64,000 bases of DNA, taken from assembly GCA_037893245.1 (NCBI GenBank), contig JBAIAA010000435.1, positions 1 through 64,000 of the forward strand, given 5' to 3'. Below, one piece after another: positions 11,051 through 22,900 of this stretch. The notes under the pieces were generated by a model that was given only the letters and a program-made list of their open reading frames with translations, had not been told where the DNA came from and searched no databases. A program made the translations under genes and the position numbers. Numbering within the stretch: the stretch's first letter is position 1; every line of letters starts with the position of its first letter. The DNA comes from Crossaster papposus. Its lineage: Eukaryota > Echinodermata > Asteroidea > Velatida > Solasteridae.

Positions 11051-11513
11051 AAAGCCCTGTTCGCACTGGACTTAATTTGGGCAAACTAACCCAGCCCGAA
11101 TGGGTAACTTACCCATTTCAAGTCCAGTGCGAACAGCCTGGGTAACTTTCCTCACAGGTAATCTACCCACGCCGCGTGGAAGATTGACCAGGTCAGTTTA
11201 ACTGAGCCAGAAAATCCAGCTAGTGCGGACGCGATGTCTCGGTTAAATCTTCCATCACCCATTATGTAAGAAAATAATGTTGAGAGCTAGCGTCGGGAAC
11301 AGACGATCCGGTCGTCAAGTCGCGGTCATAGGTCACGCAGGGCGCCCTCTTTATTGTTTTGGAGCCAGCTCGGTTAGTTTACCCATGGTCTCGGCAATTC
11401 TACCCGCGTCATTTAAATCCAAGTGCGGCGGTGGGAAGATTAACCCATTGGAATGTTACCCGGCGTCATGGTAAAGTTACCCAAAATGTTTATCCAGTGC
11501 GAACACGGCTTTA
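11051..11513. mobile_element. Family G inverted-repeat element
   Basis: Ends aaagccctgttcgcactgga and, inverted, tccagtgcgaacacggcttt. The interior repeats cagtgcgaacagcctgggta and gggtaacttaccc words. About 460 bp, with no protein. Confidence 0.8.
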
Positions 11514-11959
11514 GTCACCACGCCGCAAACCCCGTCCTCAGGGCAAACAAAACCACATTTGTGACCCACCAGGCCAAAATCAGGCGGAAGTCGGCAAATG
11601 CCATTTCGAGATATGGCATTGTACACAACAAAATGTGTTGCCGGTCAATTGTTTTTTTTTTTCATAAATCGTTAGTTAAAACTCTAATTTATAGGCTGTT
11701 CATGTTTAAACCTTTTTAAAAATCCCCTAAAGTGATAATATCGGCCTTCTCCTGATTTTTGTTGTCGTTGCCATTACTCAAATTGAGCAAACTTGTTGCC
11801 GCGAACGGCAACAAAATGTCACTTTTTGAAGCGTCGTTACTTTTCGTGGTACTGGTGCATGTGATGTATCATTTTAAAGCTTAAAACGCTAGCAATCCAA
11901 TGGTATACAAATCTCTCATATGAAAAAAATCGACTTTAGCCTGGTTTTGGGGTGGTGGC

Positions 11960-12040
11960 TCACATTTTTAGAAAGATTTCTATCCATTGTTATCGGTAGT
12001 CTTGGCCTCAGGGTAGTGGAAGTGTTCGTTTTAGCCTAGA
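11960..12040. repeat. Fragment of family S
   Basis: ggtagtcttggcctcagggt followed by agtggaagtg matches one arm of the element at 15976-16320. Confidence 0.55.
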
Positions 12041-12248
12041 CCTAACACTGTCTGGTATATACCCCTATATTATGGAGGAGAACATGAACAAGACTAACCA
12101 CGAACAAACGCTATAGTCATAGTAATATTTTCCCTCTAATGAGCAACTGAGATTTTAAGGAATAAGTTTTGACGCTATATGGCACTGAGTTCACAAACTC
12201 GATCGGTTATCGCTCGATATAGTCTGAAGGTTCGTTAGTCCTAACCTA

Positions 12249-12427
12249 CGCTCGGTTCAGACAGGCGTTCCACAGTCTAGTCGCGCCGAACCAAAATGAA
12301 TTGAGTCCGACGTCTGAAACGAATAAGGGCGACAAGGCGCGCCAGACGGCAAACGATCGACTGGGGAAGTTGTTACAGTGAGTTGTTTGGTTCGGCGCGA
12401 CTGTAGAACGCCTGTCTGAACCGAACG
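12249..12427. mobile_element. Family F MITE copy 1
   Basis: ~180 bp with TIR cggttcagacaggcgttc and its inverse gaacgcctgtctgaaccg. A 21-bp direct repeat (agtctgaaggttcgttagtc) flanks it at 12221-12241 and 12430-12450, suggesting it sits inside a duplicated or local repeat unit. Confidence 0.85.
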
Positions 12428-12474
12428 TTAGTCTGAAGGTTCGTTAGTCCCAAAATATTGGCCGAATGCCCGAT

Positions 12475-12785
12475 AGTGGAGTGCCATGGCCTCGTGGTCT
12501 GGAGCATTGAATTTGTAATTTGTAGGTAAAGCTACAGGGGGTTCAAGTCCGGCTTGGGACATGGTACGTGTGCCCTTGGGTAAGGCACTTTGTCACTCGT
12601 TGCTTCTTTCCACCCAGGTGTAAAATGGGTACCTGTGAGGGCAGAGATGGTTATTGTGGTTGAATTTAGCTGTTTTGGGGCTGAAATGGCAGCATCGAGC
12701 TGTATACTCCCCAGGGAGCTGAGATGGTATTTGGAATGTTTCATGGGCCCAATGACCGGGGTATTAATAATAATAATGTAAAGCG
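12475..12785 (+). mobile_element. tRNA-derived SINE copy 1
   Basis: A degenerate tRNA head with B box ggttcaagtcc (near 12540) is followed by a conserved body (aaggcactttgtcactcgtt, ccacccaggtgtaaaatggg, gtatactccccagggagctg, catgggcccaatgaccgggg) and an AAT-repeat tail. A second copy is at 27668-27945. The body resembles conserved central domains of invertebrate SINEs. Confidence 0.8.
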
Positions 12786-12899
12786 CGTTGATACACCATT
12801 ATTATTATTGTTATTATTATTGTTATTATTATTAGTCCGATTGTTTGGTTCAATCCTTGACAGTTCTATAGTTGTACAGTATCAATCGTGCGACACTTA

Positions 12900-12983
12900 T
12901 GGTGTTACTTCGTGAAAGCCGCTCAATGAATAATTCCAGTTTCACGAACTACCTACGATTTTCGTTTTCACGAAGTAACACTC
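12900..12983. mobile_element. Small palindromic element
   Basis: gtgttacttcgtgaaa at 12900 is mirrored by tttcacgaagtaacac ending near 12983. The same word reappears singly at 13168 and in altered form near 990-1025. Confidence 0.6.
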
Positions 12984-13426
12984 GAATCGAGCATATTCTT
13001 GTGGGGTAACATGGAAAACATAATAAAAACCTATAAACTGGTAAAAATTTGTCAGTTTGTGAAAACTTAAAAATGTTCCACGTGCATTCTACTTCGCGAC
13101 AAACGAATATATTACTCGGTTCTGTAAAATACGTGTGTGTGAAGCGCACTTGTCTCTCGCGCAGTCGAGTGTTACTTCGTGATGTCAGTGACACGGTTTG
13201 AGGGTGTGTATAGTAGTCGATAATATACAACACCTGAATGAATCCCTGCCATTCGATTGGTGGATCGTCGATCACGTGCATTGAATTATTCGACACGTCA
13301 CACAACGCGAACCCGCACCGCCCAAAACGTTATATTACGTGGTTCTATCAAACGGCGCGCGCGCATTGATAGAACCAACCAAACTTATTAGTGTTACTAC
13401 ATGTTTCTTACATTGATGTAAGCACC

Positions 13427-13668
13427 AGGGCCAATTTCATAAAACGTGTAAGCACTAACATTTGCTTAGCATGAAAATACTTCCTTGGTAAAAACAGGGT
13501 TACAAACCAAATTTTTTGTTGATGTTTATTGTTTGTGAATGGTATTCAGCTGTTTTTTGCTTTGAATGAAAAGCATGTGGAGTTTTGGCCGATAAACTGA
13601 TTTTACTGAGCAAGACTTTTTGTGCTAAGCAAATTTGTGTGCTTACATGTTTTATGAAATTGGCCCCT
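13427..13668. mobile_element. Family A MITE, copy 2
   Basis: Starts gggccaatttcataaaacgt and ends tttatgaaattggcccc, with the family's gtttattgtttgtga and gagcaagactttttgtgc interior. Confidence 0.9.
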
Positions 13669-13745
13669 GGTTACAAGTTACCAATCAGATGACGGGAATT
13701 TATTCAGGCGTTGTATAAAACATTATATTGAATGTTTCACATTCG

Positions 13746-13873
13746 TGCAATGGAAAGAATAATTTCACTCGGTGACAGAAGTTCTATTGTTCTATGTTCT
13801 ATTCCACTCGACTTCGCCTCGTTAAATAGAACACGCCATTTGTCACCTCGTGAAATTATTCTTACCATCGCAC
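13746..13873. mobile_element. Small inverted-repeat element
   Basis: gaataatttcactcggtgac is mirrored by gtcacctcgtgaaattattc; about 128 bp with a gttctatt-rich centre. Confidence 0.65.
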
Positions 13874-14616
13874 TCATAAACATTCATTAGTTACACATTA
13901 GCTCCCTTTTATTGGAAGTTGGCAACTTCAATCCATTGTCGCATGCAAATGTTTACGGGCGCGTTGTAGGCAACTTGTGATCACGCAGCAAACCATCGAT
14001 TATTTTAATATTCAGCCAAGTACATTTTTTTTCGAATAATCGAATACTAAATTATCCGAAAATGAACAGCCCTAGTAGACGTGAATAACATTTACCGCAA
14101 CATTTCATAATTTTGTCTTTATCATTCTTGATCCATTCAAATGTATTGGCAGCCATTTGAAATAAAAGTGTATTAAGTAGTATTAGTAGTAAGCAATATA
14201 AGCTTTGTACAAAGTCAAATAATCTGCAGTAAAATAAAGCCGTTAAATTATAAACAGCAAATCTATAAAGCTTAAACTTAAACAAATGGTGTTAAAAATA
14301 AATGTTTCAAATAACTATTCACATTTATATGAATACATGATTATAATTTGGGAATTAACGTATAGATATTTACAGACTAAAACGTTAAAAATTTGAAAAG
14401 CAAATTGTTATAGAACTTATAAACGTGCTTTGATCACCACAAACTAGCTAACATTGACAATTTTTAAATAGATAATTATAAGATATCACTAGAGGAATTA
14501 AATTTCACAGATGTATTGAACCGACGTGACATCGGTGAATGAGCAATTTACATATTTGTGACCCGCTCTGCGAAAAAGGGTATTAAGGGACGCTCTGCTA
14601 TTTCACGTAAGGAGCT

Positions 14617-14845
14617 GGGGCCAATTTCACAAAACGTGTAAGCACCAACATTTGCTTAGCGTGAAAATTCTTCTTGGAAACAAACAGGGTTACAAACCAA
14701 CATTTTCGTTGATGTTTATTGTTTGTGACTGGTATTCAGCTGGTTTTTGCTTTGAATGAAAAGCACAAGGAGTTTTGGCTGATAACTTTTTTTTACTGAG
14801 CAAGACATTTTTGTGCTTAGCAAATTTTTGTGCTTAACATTTTTT
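14617..14845. mobile_element. Family A MITE, copy 3 (3' end lost in T tract)
   Basis: Typical left end ggggccaatttcacaaaacg; the right end runs into a ~20-bp T tract followed by G (14841-14872), so the terminal repeat is missing. Confidence 0.8.
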
Positions 14846-15005
14846 TTTTTTTTTTTTTTTTTGGGGGGGGGAGGGTTATTGGCCTTTTTTTATATCAATA
14901 CTTTCATAATTTATTTACACAAATATTAATAATAATGACTAAAGATGATAAAACAAAGTTTTTTGTGTCCCTTTTGTTCGTATTCTGTGTGACTCTTGCC
15001 GTGTT

Positions 15006-15393
15006 TGAAGGTAGGGTACACCATTTGCAGATATCGAAAACATTTACCACCGAATTATTAAGAAATATCTTACTCATCTGAAAGTAAATAATGATTCTAG
15101 GCATCCAGCAAAATGATTGCGCTAGATATCCTGTAATTATTCCGGAAAATAGAATTTTATAAAGAAAAATTCGCGATCGCCGGACGGCGATCGCGAATTA
15201 ACACAAATAGCATAGGAATAACTTCCCGACGCCGGTTTTAAAACAAACGCTGTTTTTGGTGCTTTTCTCGGCATCCATGATTGTAAAACTTCGAACAGGT
15301 CAGTTAAACGATATTTACTACAAAATACAACCCCCCCAAATCCACCCATTCATGATAATTCAAGCAATTACCAATGGTGTATCCTACCTTTAA
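15006..15393. mobile_element. Family B MITE, copy 2
   Basis: Full-length (~388 bp) with the palindromic centre gatcgccggacggcgatc near 15174 and ends gaaggtagggtacacc / ggtgtatcctacctttaa. Confidence 0.9.
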
Positions 15394-15714
15394 AGGGCTG
15401 CATCTCTGACAGCACTCCCGTTAATTTGTACAATATGATTATGCAAAAATCGGTATATCTCCAGAATGCAACATGTCAACATGGTTCAAACCTATACCAA
15501 ATTAAAGCTTATAATGTAATCAATGCAGCTGTGTTTGTAATTCATTTAAAGACAATTGTCCCATAATACCCATTTTTGTGGAGCTGGTCACATTTTGGAA
15601 TTATTTAACGAATTCGCATTGTTGTATTAAAAAGGTAAATTTAGCAATTGGTCAGTAGGTTCTATATACAACATTTTACAAACATAAAAATAATTTTTTT
15701 TATTTATTTTTTAT

Positions 15715-15905
15715 TTAAAGGGATCGTACATGTTTGGTAATTGGAACCCATTGTTTGTTTCAATCATATACAGTTATACACCATAAAACTAACCTGTAAA
15801 AATTTGAGATATTGCCGAAAATCTGGAGCGGTTATGTCCACGCAGAAAGAATAATCTGCAATTAATATTTTTTGGAGTAAATACCAAACGTATACGATCC
15901 CTTTA
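15715..15905. mobile_element. Family C MITE, internally deleted copy 1
   Basis: Ends ttaaagggatcgtacatgtt and aaacgtatacgatcccttta. At ~190 bp it is about half the length of other C copies (~395 bp); the centre is deleted. Confidence 0.85.
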
Positions 15906-15975
15906 ATAAAAAACAGTTCTTATAATTGTCATTCTTTCAGATCAAACTATACAGGGTGGCCCATACAAAAAACCA

Positions 15976-16320
15976 GACAAGCATACTTCCACTACCCTGG
16001 GGCAAAAACTACCTATATACCAATGGATGGAGAATCATTCTAGAAGAAAAATGATACCAAGAAATCTTGATTTCGGCTAATAGTTTTAGCTCTAGACCCT
16101 ATTTTGTGAAGCATAATCTTTCGCACCGGGACACCGCACATGGCACAGTTTAGATATTTTTCGGTGCGAAAGGGCCACTGGCTTCACTTTACAAGATGGG
16201 GTCTTGAGCTAAAACTACTAGCCCAAATCAAGATATATTGGTATCATTACTCTTCTAGAAATATTCTCCATCCGTTGGTATAGGTAGTCTTGGACTCAGG
16301 GTGGTGGAAGTGTACTTGTC
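15976..16320. mobile_element. Family S foldback element
   Basis: Long arms: acttccactaccctggggca, cctatataccaatggatgga and tagttttagct are mirrored to 16311 and beyond. ~345 bp, no gene. Confidence 0.8.
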
Positions 16321-16390
16321 CATTGAGATACGATTGTCAGGTTCGGCCACACTGTATATAACAAACAGTCTTATGCTGAGAATGAAAAAC

Positions 16391-16618
16391 CTTTATAAAA
16401 CATGCAAGCACAAACATTTTGCTTAGCATGAACATTCTTCTTTGAGAAAATCAAATCAAATATTCAGGTAATGTTTATCGTTTGTGACTGATATTCAGCT
16501 GGTTTTTGCTTAGCATGAAAAGCACATGGAGTTTTGGCTGGGTAACCTGTTTTTACTAAGCAAAACTATTTTTGTGCTAACCAAATTTGTGTGCATTATG
16601 TTTTTTTTAATTGGCCCC
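16391..16618. mobile_element. Family A MITE, copy 4 (left end degraded)
   Basis: Carries catgcaagcacaaacatttt, gagttttggctgggtaacct and attggcccc, but the left terminal gggccaatttc is lost. Confidence 0.75.
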
Positions 16619-16826
16619 AGCATCTTATCAATGGCATGTCACATCATAATTTTTCTCCATTTCCATTATTACCTGTACGTACACTAGATCATTTTCAAAT
16701 CGGCTTGCTTGAGTTATACTTAAAAAAAAAATCATATCTTGGTCAAAGTTGACAGCAAAAGGAGATTATTACGTTGGGATGTCTCTATAGTCGTGCACCC
16801 AATCTACCTAACTGTGTTAGAGATAC

Positions 16827-16997
16827 GGGCACCCAGGCTCTGTGCCCGACTCGGTAAGACTGTCGGCAAAGTCCAACACCTTGCTGTCAATGCGCACGTC
16901 CCTGATGCAGCCAATGAACTCACGGCTCAGGATACGCTCCTCCTCCTGATTGGCTGGAATACTGCCCACTAAAAGGGGCGTGTTCACGTCCAAGAAC
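16827..16997 (-). CDS. celsr-like: Exon 10: laminin G domain, C-terminal part (last exon seen)
   Basis: Starts at acceptor ggtgcag|G (16997) and encodes FLDVNTPLLVGSIPANQEEE, then FIGCIRDVRIDSKVLDFADS and ESGTEPGCP. These match the last LamG strands of CELSR (PLLLGGxP, F(V/I)GCMRxLxID, NNGTxxGC). The donor CCC|GTATCT at 16826 is weak, so the exact end is tentative; reading through meets a stop a few codons later. The next expected exon, an EGF, was not found to the left. Confidence 0.88.
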
Positions 16998-19900
16998 CTG
17001 CACCAATCAAGATACAAAAGTTTCACGTCATTTATTTCTCCTCGTTAAAGATTATAGACCATGTGCCCTCTGTTTACATCTATATTCAAATGTGCCTGTC
17101 AATATGCGCACGCATCGTGTTTTACATAATTTGGTTAAGAGGCGACATCAGAGGTCACATAATTCAAAGGTAGTCTGACCTGTGGCGTCACTCCTCAACC
17201 CAATTTTATGCAAAACACAATGCTGGGCACATTTGGAATACATATGTAAACACGTGACGTCAGAGGGCACATCGTCTATACTAATTAGTTTTGCCAAATG
17301 TACCAGGAAAAGAGGAACGTGCGCACACAGATTTCTAGCCCAAGCAAAAATTATGCTTGGTAGCGTACATCGGCGGTCGACTCGATCACCACCGCTAGTT
17401 TGCTATACAGAACCACAACTGCCAATTCCCAGCATAGTTATTACAACTAAAGGTCGCCTTGGAATTTAGCCAAATATGTCTCAAATAACCGAACAATAGC
17501 CTTCACTTAAGTGATATAGTTTATTAAATCATTGCTATTACGTCACTCTATTGTAAAAATTGTGGATTGGTATCTACGAATCAACGCTTTGGACAAGTGT
17601 GGATTCGTATCTACGAATCTTTAGTAAAGTGTGGATTCGGAACGGTTTTGATCTTGCCTACATTTTTAACAATTACGATTTTACGGTTATTCATTTCCTC
17701 AACCCTTATCCAGAGCTGCCTTAGCCCACGAACCGCCCCCGCGAGAAAAGCTACGTAAACGCCAACAAAAATAAAAAAATAAGAATAAAGGTAGAAATTG
17801 TTCTTTTACCAGGGGTGGTCGTTCATATCATGTATTGGCCAACTTTTTTAACGATTGCTGCGACAATTACAGAGCCCGTTAAACGCTGCGTGGCTCAGGA
17901 TAGCATCCAATGTCCAAGCGAATGGACTAATAGAAATGCGCGTTGGTTCGCATGCCTTTGGCTGTTTTTCGAACCCCAGCTTTGTCTTCGTCTCAGGCTT
18001 CATTTATACAGTTTAGCAATAGACTGTAGCCACAGACGAATCCAAAGCCAGGGTTTGGGAAATGGCCTTGGTCTGTTTACGGAGGCTCTGATTGGGCGCA
18101 TGGTTTGCGCTAATAACCACGGATCTTGCCGTATGTCCGCAGGGCTTTGAGAGCTATAGAAAGCGCGTAAAAGCGCTGCGTGGCTCAGGATGAGGCACAA
18201 TGGGGTTGTACTTTTGTTGCGTATAATATAGGCAGTTGTTTTACCATGTTGAAACGTCAAGTGCTTGAGTAGCGTAGGCAATGCAGGGAAAGTTGCTGAG
18301 GATTTCGCCTTCTTCATTACGATCGCAGCTGTCCAGCATTACTTCCACCATCTATAATCAAAAGGAATGAGGAGACATTAGTAAATCATGATGCAACGGT
18401 AAATCAAAAGCGGTCACGAACATTATATCAAGTTTTAGAAGATAGATTGGAACTGATAGAATGTAGTGATAGAATGGTACGATTTAAAGGTAGGATAGGC
18501 CTACACCATTTGCAGATATCGGAAATAAATTACATGTACTACCGAATTATTAGGAGATATCTTACTTATTTGAAAGTAAATAATGATTGTACGCATCCAG
18601 CAAAATAATTGCGCTAGATATCCTGTAATTTTACATAACAAAAAACATGATCGTCGGACGGCGATCGCGGAAAAAACAAGAACAGCATAAAACCGGACGG
18701 CGATCAAGAAAACAAATTCAATATTTCAGACATAAGAATAACTGCTCGACGCCGGTTGAAAACAAATGCTGTTTTTCGTGCTTTTTTCGGCATCCATGAT
18801 TGTAAAACTTTGGACAGGTCAGTTAAACGATATTTACTATACAATACAACCCCCCTTTAAAGGTAGGATACGCCATTTGTAATTGCTTGAATTGTCAGGA
18901 ATGGGTGGATCTTGGGGGTTGTATTTCATAGTAAATGTCGTTTAAACTGACCTGTCTGAAGTTTTACAATCATGGATGCCGAAGAAAATACAAGAAAAAC
19001 GGCGTTTGTTTTTAACCGGCGTCGGGCAGTAGTTCTTGTTGTTCTTGTTCTTGTTTTTTCCGCGATCGCCTCCCGGCGATCGTAATTTTTAATTTTTGTA
19101 TTACATTTTTCGGAGCAATTACAGGATATCTAACGCAATCATTTTGCTGGATGCCTAGAATTCTTATTTACTTTCAAATAAGTAAGATATTTCTTAATAA
19201 TTCGGCAGTAAACATTTTCGATATCTGCAAATAGTGTACCTTACCTTTAAACAAAACACTTGATGCATCAGTTGACCAAAAATATTGCTGGCAATCAATT
19301 GAAAAAAACCTGGTTTCTTTCAGCATTGTGTCCGTACCTCTTAAAGGGATCGTATACGTTTGGTAATTGGAACCCACTGTTTGTTTCAATCCTATATAGT
19401 TATAGATATAATTTATACCATAAAACTAACCTGTCAAAATTTCATTTAAAAAGGTGGTAGCGATTTTGAGATATTGCCGAAAATCTAGAGCGGTTATGTC
19501 CACGCAGAAAGAATAATCTGCATTGGAATACACAGTCTGAGAAACGTCACTGCAGTAACGCTTCTCAGATTCAATTTTTTTGGGATAAAAAGTCATATCT
19601 TTTTCCATAACCGCAGTAATTCAAAGTGAAAAGTTTCTAAAAATGCATTATACTATCCAAAGAAAGCTGCTGTACTTCTTAACAAGTAAGTTTGTATTGC
19701 CATTCATTTTTGGAGTAATTACCAAACGTATATAAATACGATCCCTTTAATGCAATGCAATGCAATAGGTGTTTTTCATTTTGCCCAGAGCTTTCACGGG
19801 AGAGTTCAAGGCAAAATGCGTATGGGGACAAATCGGAAATACTGGATTTCTCGTTGTGGCTGGACTCCCGGACGACAACATCCTGTGTGGAAGCCATCAC

Positions 19901-22900
19901 TTAATCCTTGGACTTCCCCTGGATCTGAACCGTTGTCACGCTAACAAAAACAAGAGCAGTTCTCCCGGCGTCTCAGAAAAAAGTCGCCCTCGGTTTTAAA
20001 CATTATGATCACGACCATATACCACTATTACATCGGTTCTCGTCCGAAAATAGCTTCCCGCTCTATTTTTAAAGGTAGGATACATATTTTTGGGGTTGTA
20101 TTTTAGAGTAAATATCGTTTAACTGACCTGTGCGAAGTTTTACAATCATGGATGCCGAAAAAAAGCACGAAAAACAGCGTTTGTTTTCAACCGGCGTCGA
20201 GATAGGTAAAATATTTGGGGGAATTGTACCTTTGACAATACAAGCATGACATTTATTATTATTATTATTATTGAAACCGAGGATTCCTTAAAAGCGCCCA
20301 AGGCACTGTAGCTCGTAAGCCTGAAGAAACCAGTATAGGAGGATGAACGAAATGCCAGAAACACCGGGGCGAACCCCTTCTCTTTAGCGATAAGTGTAAC
20401 TGGGTTCTTTTACGCGAGTGTCCAGGTTCAATATATACATTATACACACACACGGGACCTTACGGCTTTACGTCCCATCCGAAGGACGAAGCAATAGTGG
20501 TTAATTGCCTTGCTTAAGGACACACGTGTCGACACCGGGACTCGAACTCACGCTCTGCGGAACAGAAAACCCAGCTCTTAACCGCTCGGCCACGACACTC
20601 CACAAAGTCGGAGTATGTCATGAGTCAGATATTTGGACGGAATTATGTCACGCAATAACACGCAATGCCAGCCATTTTTTTATAATTTTGAAAATTACTT
20701 GTTATTCTATATAGTATTTGCTTGTTGATCTACCTATCCATCGGCGATGGCCCTACAGGGGCCAACTTCATAGAGCTGCTAAGCACAAAAATTTGCTTAG
20801 TATGACAATTTGTCCTTGGCAAAAACAAGGTTACAGACCAAATTTGTACCTGATCTTTATTGTTCTGGATTGATAATCAGCTGTTTTGTTGCTTAGCTTG
20901 AAAAACATGTATAATTTTGGCCGGAAACCTGTTTTTAATGAGCAAGACTTTTTGTGCTAAGCAATTTTTTTTGCTTAGCAGCTCTATGAAATTGGGCCCA
21001 GATCTTTCTCATGACATACTCGGACTGCATATGTGCCAAATTCCATGCTTGTATCATTAAAGGCCTAATCCCATCACAAATCTGTCGAACAACGGAGGCC
21101 AAAAAAAGTTTGTCATTTAAACAAAAAACAACAATTGAACATTTTGTAAGGAAAAAGAAGATTTATTAAAGAACACAAAGGCATTTTCTCCAGTATAAAC
21201 TACGCAGCTCACTTTGATCGCAACAAGAGGAGCAACAATGATGAACTAAACACAAGAAAGATCACATAACTTTATTGATAAACTCATTGAAAAAAAACAC
21301 CATACATTCTCGTTTTGCCAAACTCTTATTTAGTAGTTTTTTCCCATAGGAATGTGCACGCTTTAGGTATAGATCGGGACTGGTTGTAAATGTTCGTCTT
21401 AACCGGAATCTCGTCCTAGCCGAAGTCGTAATAACAGAGTCGACTGTAGTTCGTTATTTAAAGGGATCCTATACGTTTGGTAATTGGAACCCACTGTTTA
21501 TTTCAATCCTATATAGTTATAGATATCATAAAACTAACCTGTACAAATTTCATTTTAAAAGGTGGTAGCGATTTTGAGATATTGCCGAAATCCTGGAGCG
21601 GTCGTGTCCACGCAGGAAGAATAATCTGCATTGGAATACACAATCTGAGAAACGTCACTGCAGTAACGCTTCTCAGATTCAATTTTGTTGGGATAAAAAG
21701 TGATATCTTCTTCCATAACCGCAGTACTTCGAAGTGAAAAGTTTCTAAAAATGCATTATACTATCCAAAGCTGCTGTACTTCTTACCAAGTAAGTTTTTA
21801 TTGCCATTAATTTTTTTGAGTAATTACCAAACGTATACGATCCCTTCAAACACTAATTGTAATTCAGTTATGAGAAATAAAACTGTGACGATTTGCTTAT
21901 ATACCTTGTCGCGGTAAACCAGCTCCACCAGGTGCCACTTGAGGTCGCTCACTCCCCCCGGGGTGCCCACCATAACACGCATGGTCATCTTCCCAACGGC
22001 GAATGAGAAGGCGATCTGGGTGTCAATGATCTCGATGGCCAGCAAATCGTTGACCTGACTGTACCGGGACACGTACAACAGCAGCCCGTTCCTTATCTCT
22101 GTCGAGAAACTTTGAAAACAGTTGAGTCAGTTTCGATCAAACTTGGGTAATGCGTGAAATATTGTAACTTTTTATAATATAATGGTCGTGTCAAAAGTCA
22201 ATTTCTGAGGTCAAAGTTCATTTGAGGTCAAGTTGTAAAATAGACTGGCGATTAGGCGAGGCTCCTGGGGCCAATTTCATAAAACGTGTAAGCACCAAAA
22301 TTTGCTTAGCATGAAAATTCATCTTGGAAAAAAACAGGGTTACAAACCAAAATGTTTGTTGATGTTGATGAATAAAAAATGAAATGTTTTTTGCTTTGAA
22401 TGAAAAGCACATGGAGTTTTGGCTGATAAGTTGTTTTTACTGAGCAAGACTTTTTTTGTGCTAAGCAAATTGTTGTGCTTACTGAAACTGGCCCCTGTTT
22501 GGAGAACCTCCCTTGTTGATGCCTATAGTGTCCCATGTATACTTACTTCAAAGATATCCTCATCATAGAACGCTGGTGCAAGGTCGGAAAGGTCATGTAG
22601 GAACCGGCGGGGAAGTACCGTGACGTCATCTCACACTGCTGCCCGTCGTAGCCCTGCATGCAGTCACACGTGAACCCACCGCCGTGCAGGTCCACGCACT
22701 GACCGCCATGTTTGCAGGCGCCCTCGAAACATTGCCCTCCGGTGAAGTCGATCTGGCAGTTGTCGCCTAAAATTTTCAAAACAAATTATAAAGTCTTTAT
22801 AATGCTTATAATGTGGCAAGGTTTTGTAATATCATTGAAGGCATATAAAAGGGTCGTTTGCGTTTCATGCATTTTGTTCGTTTGTCAATTTTTGTTTTTT

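Noticed and set aside
16739..17469. Plus-strand frames around exon 10
   Set aside because: Antisense of the LamG exon, or no recognisable content.
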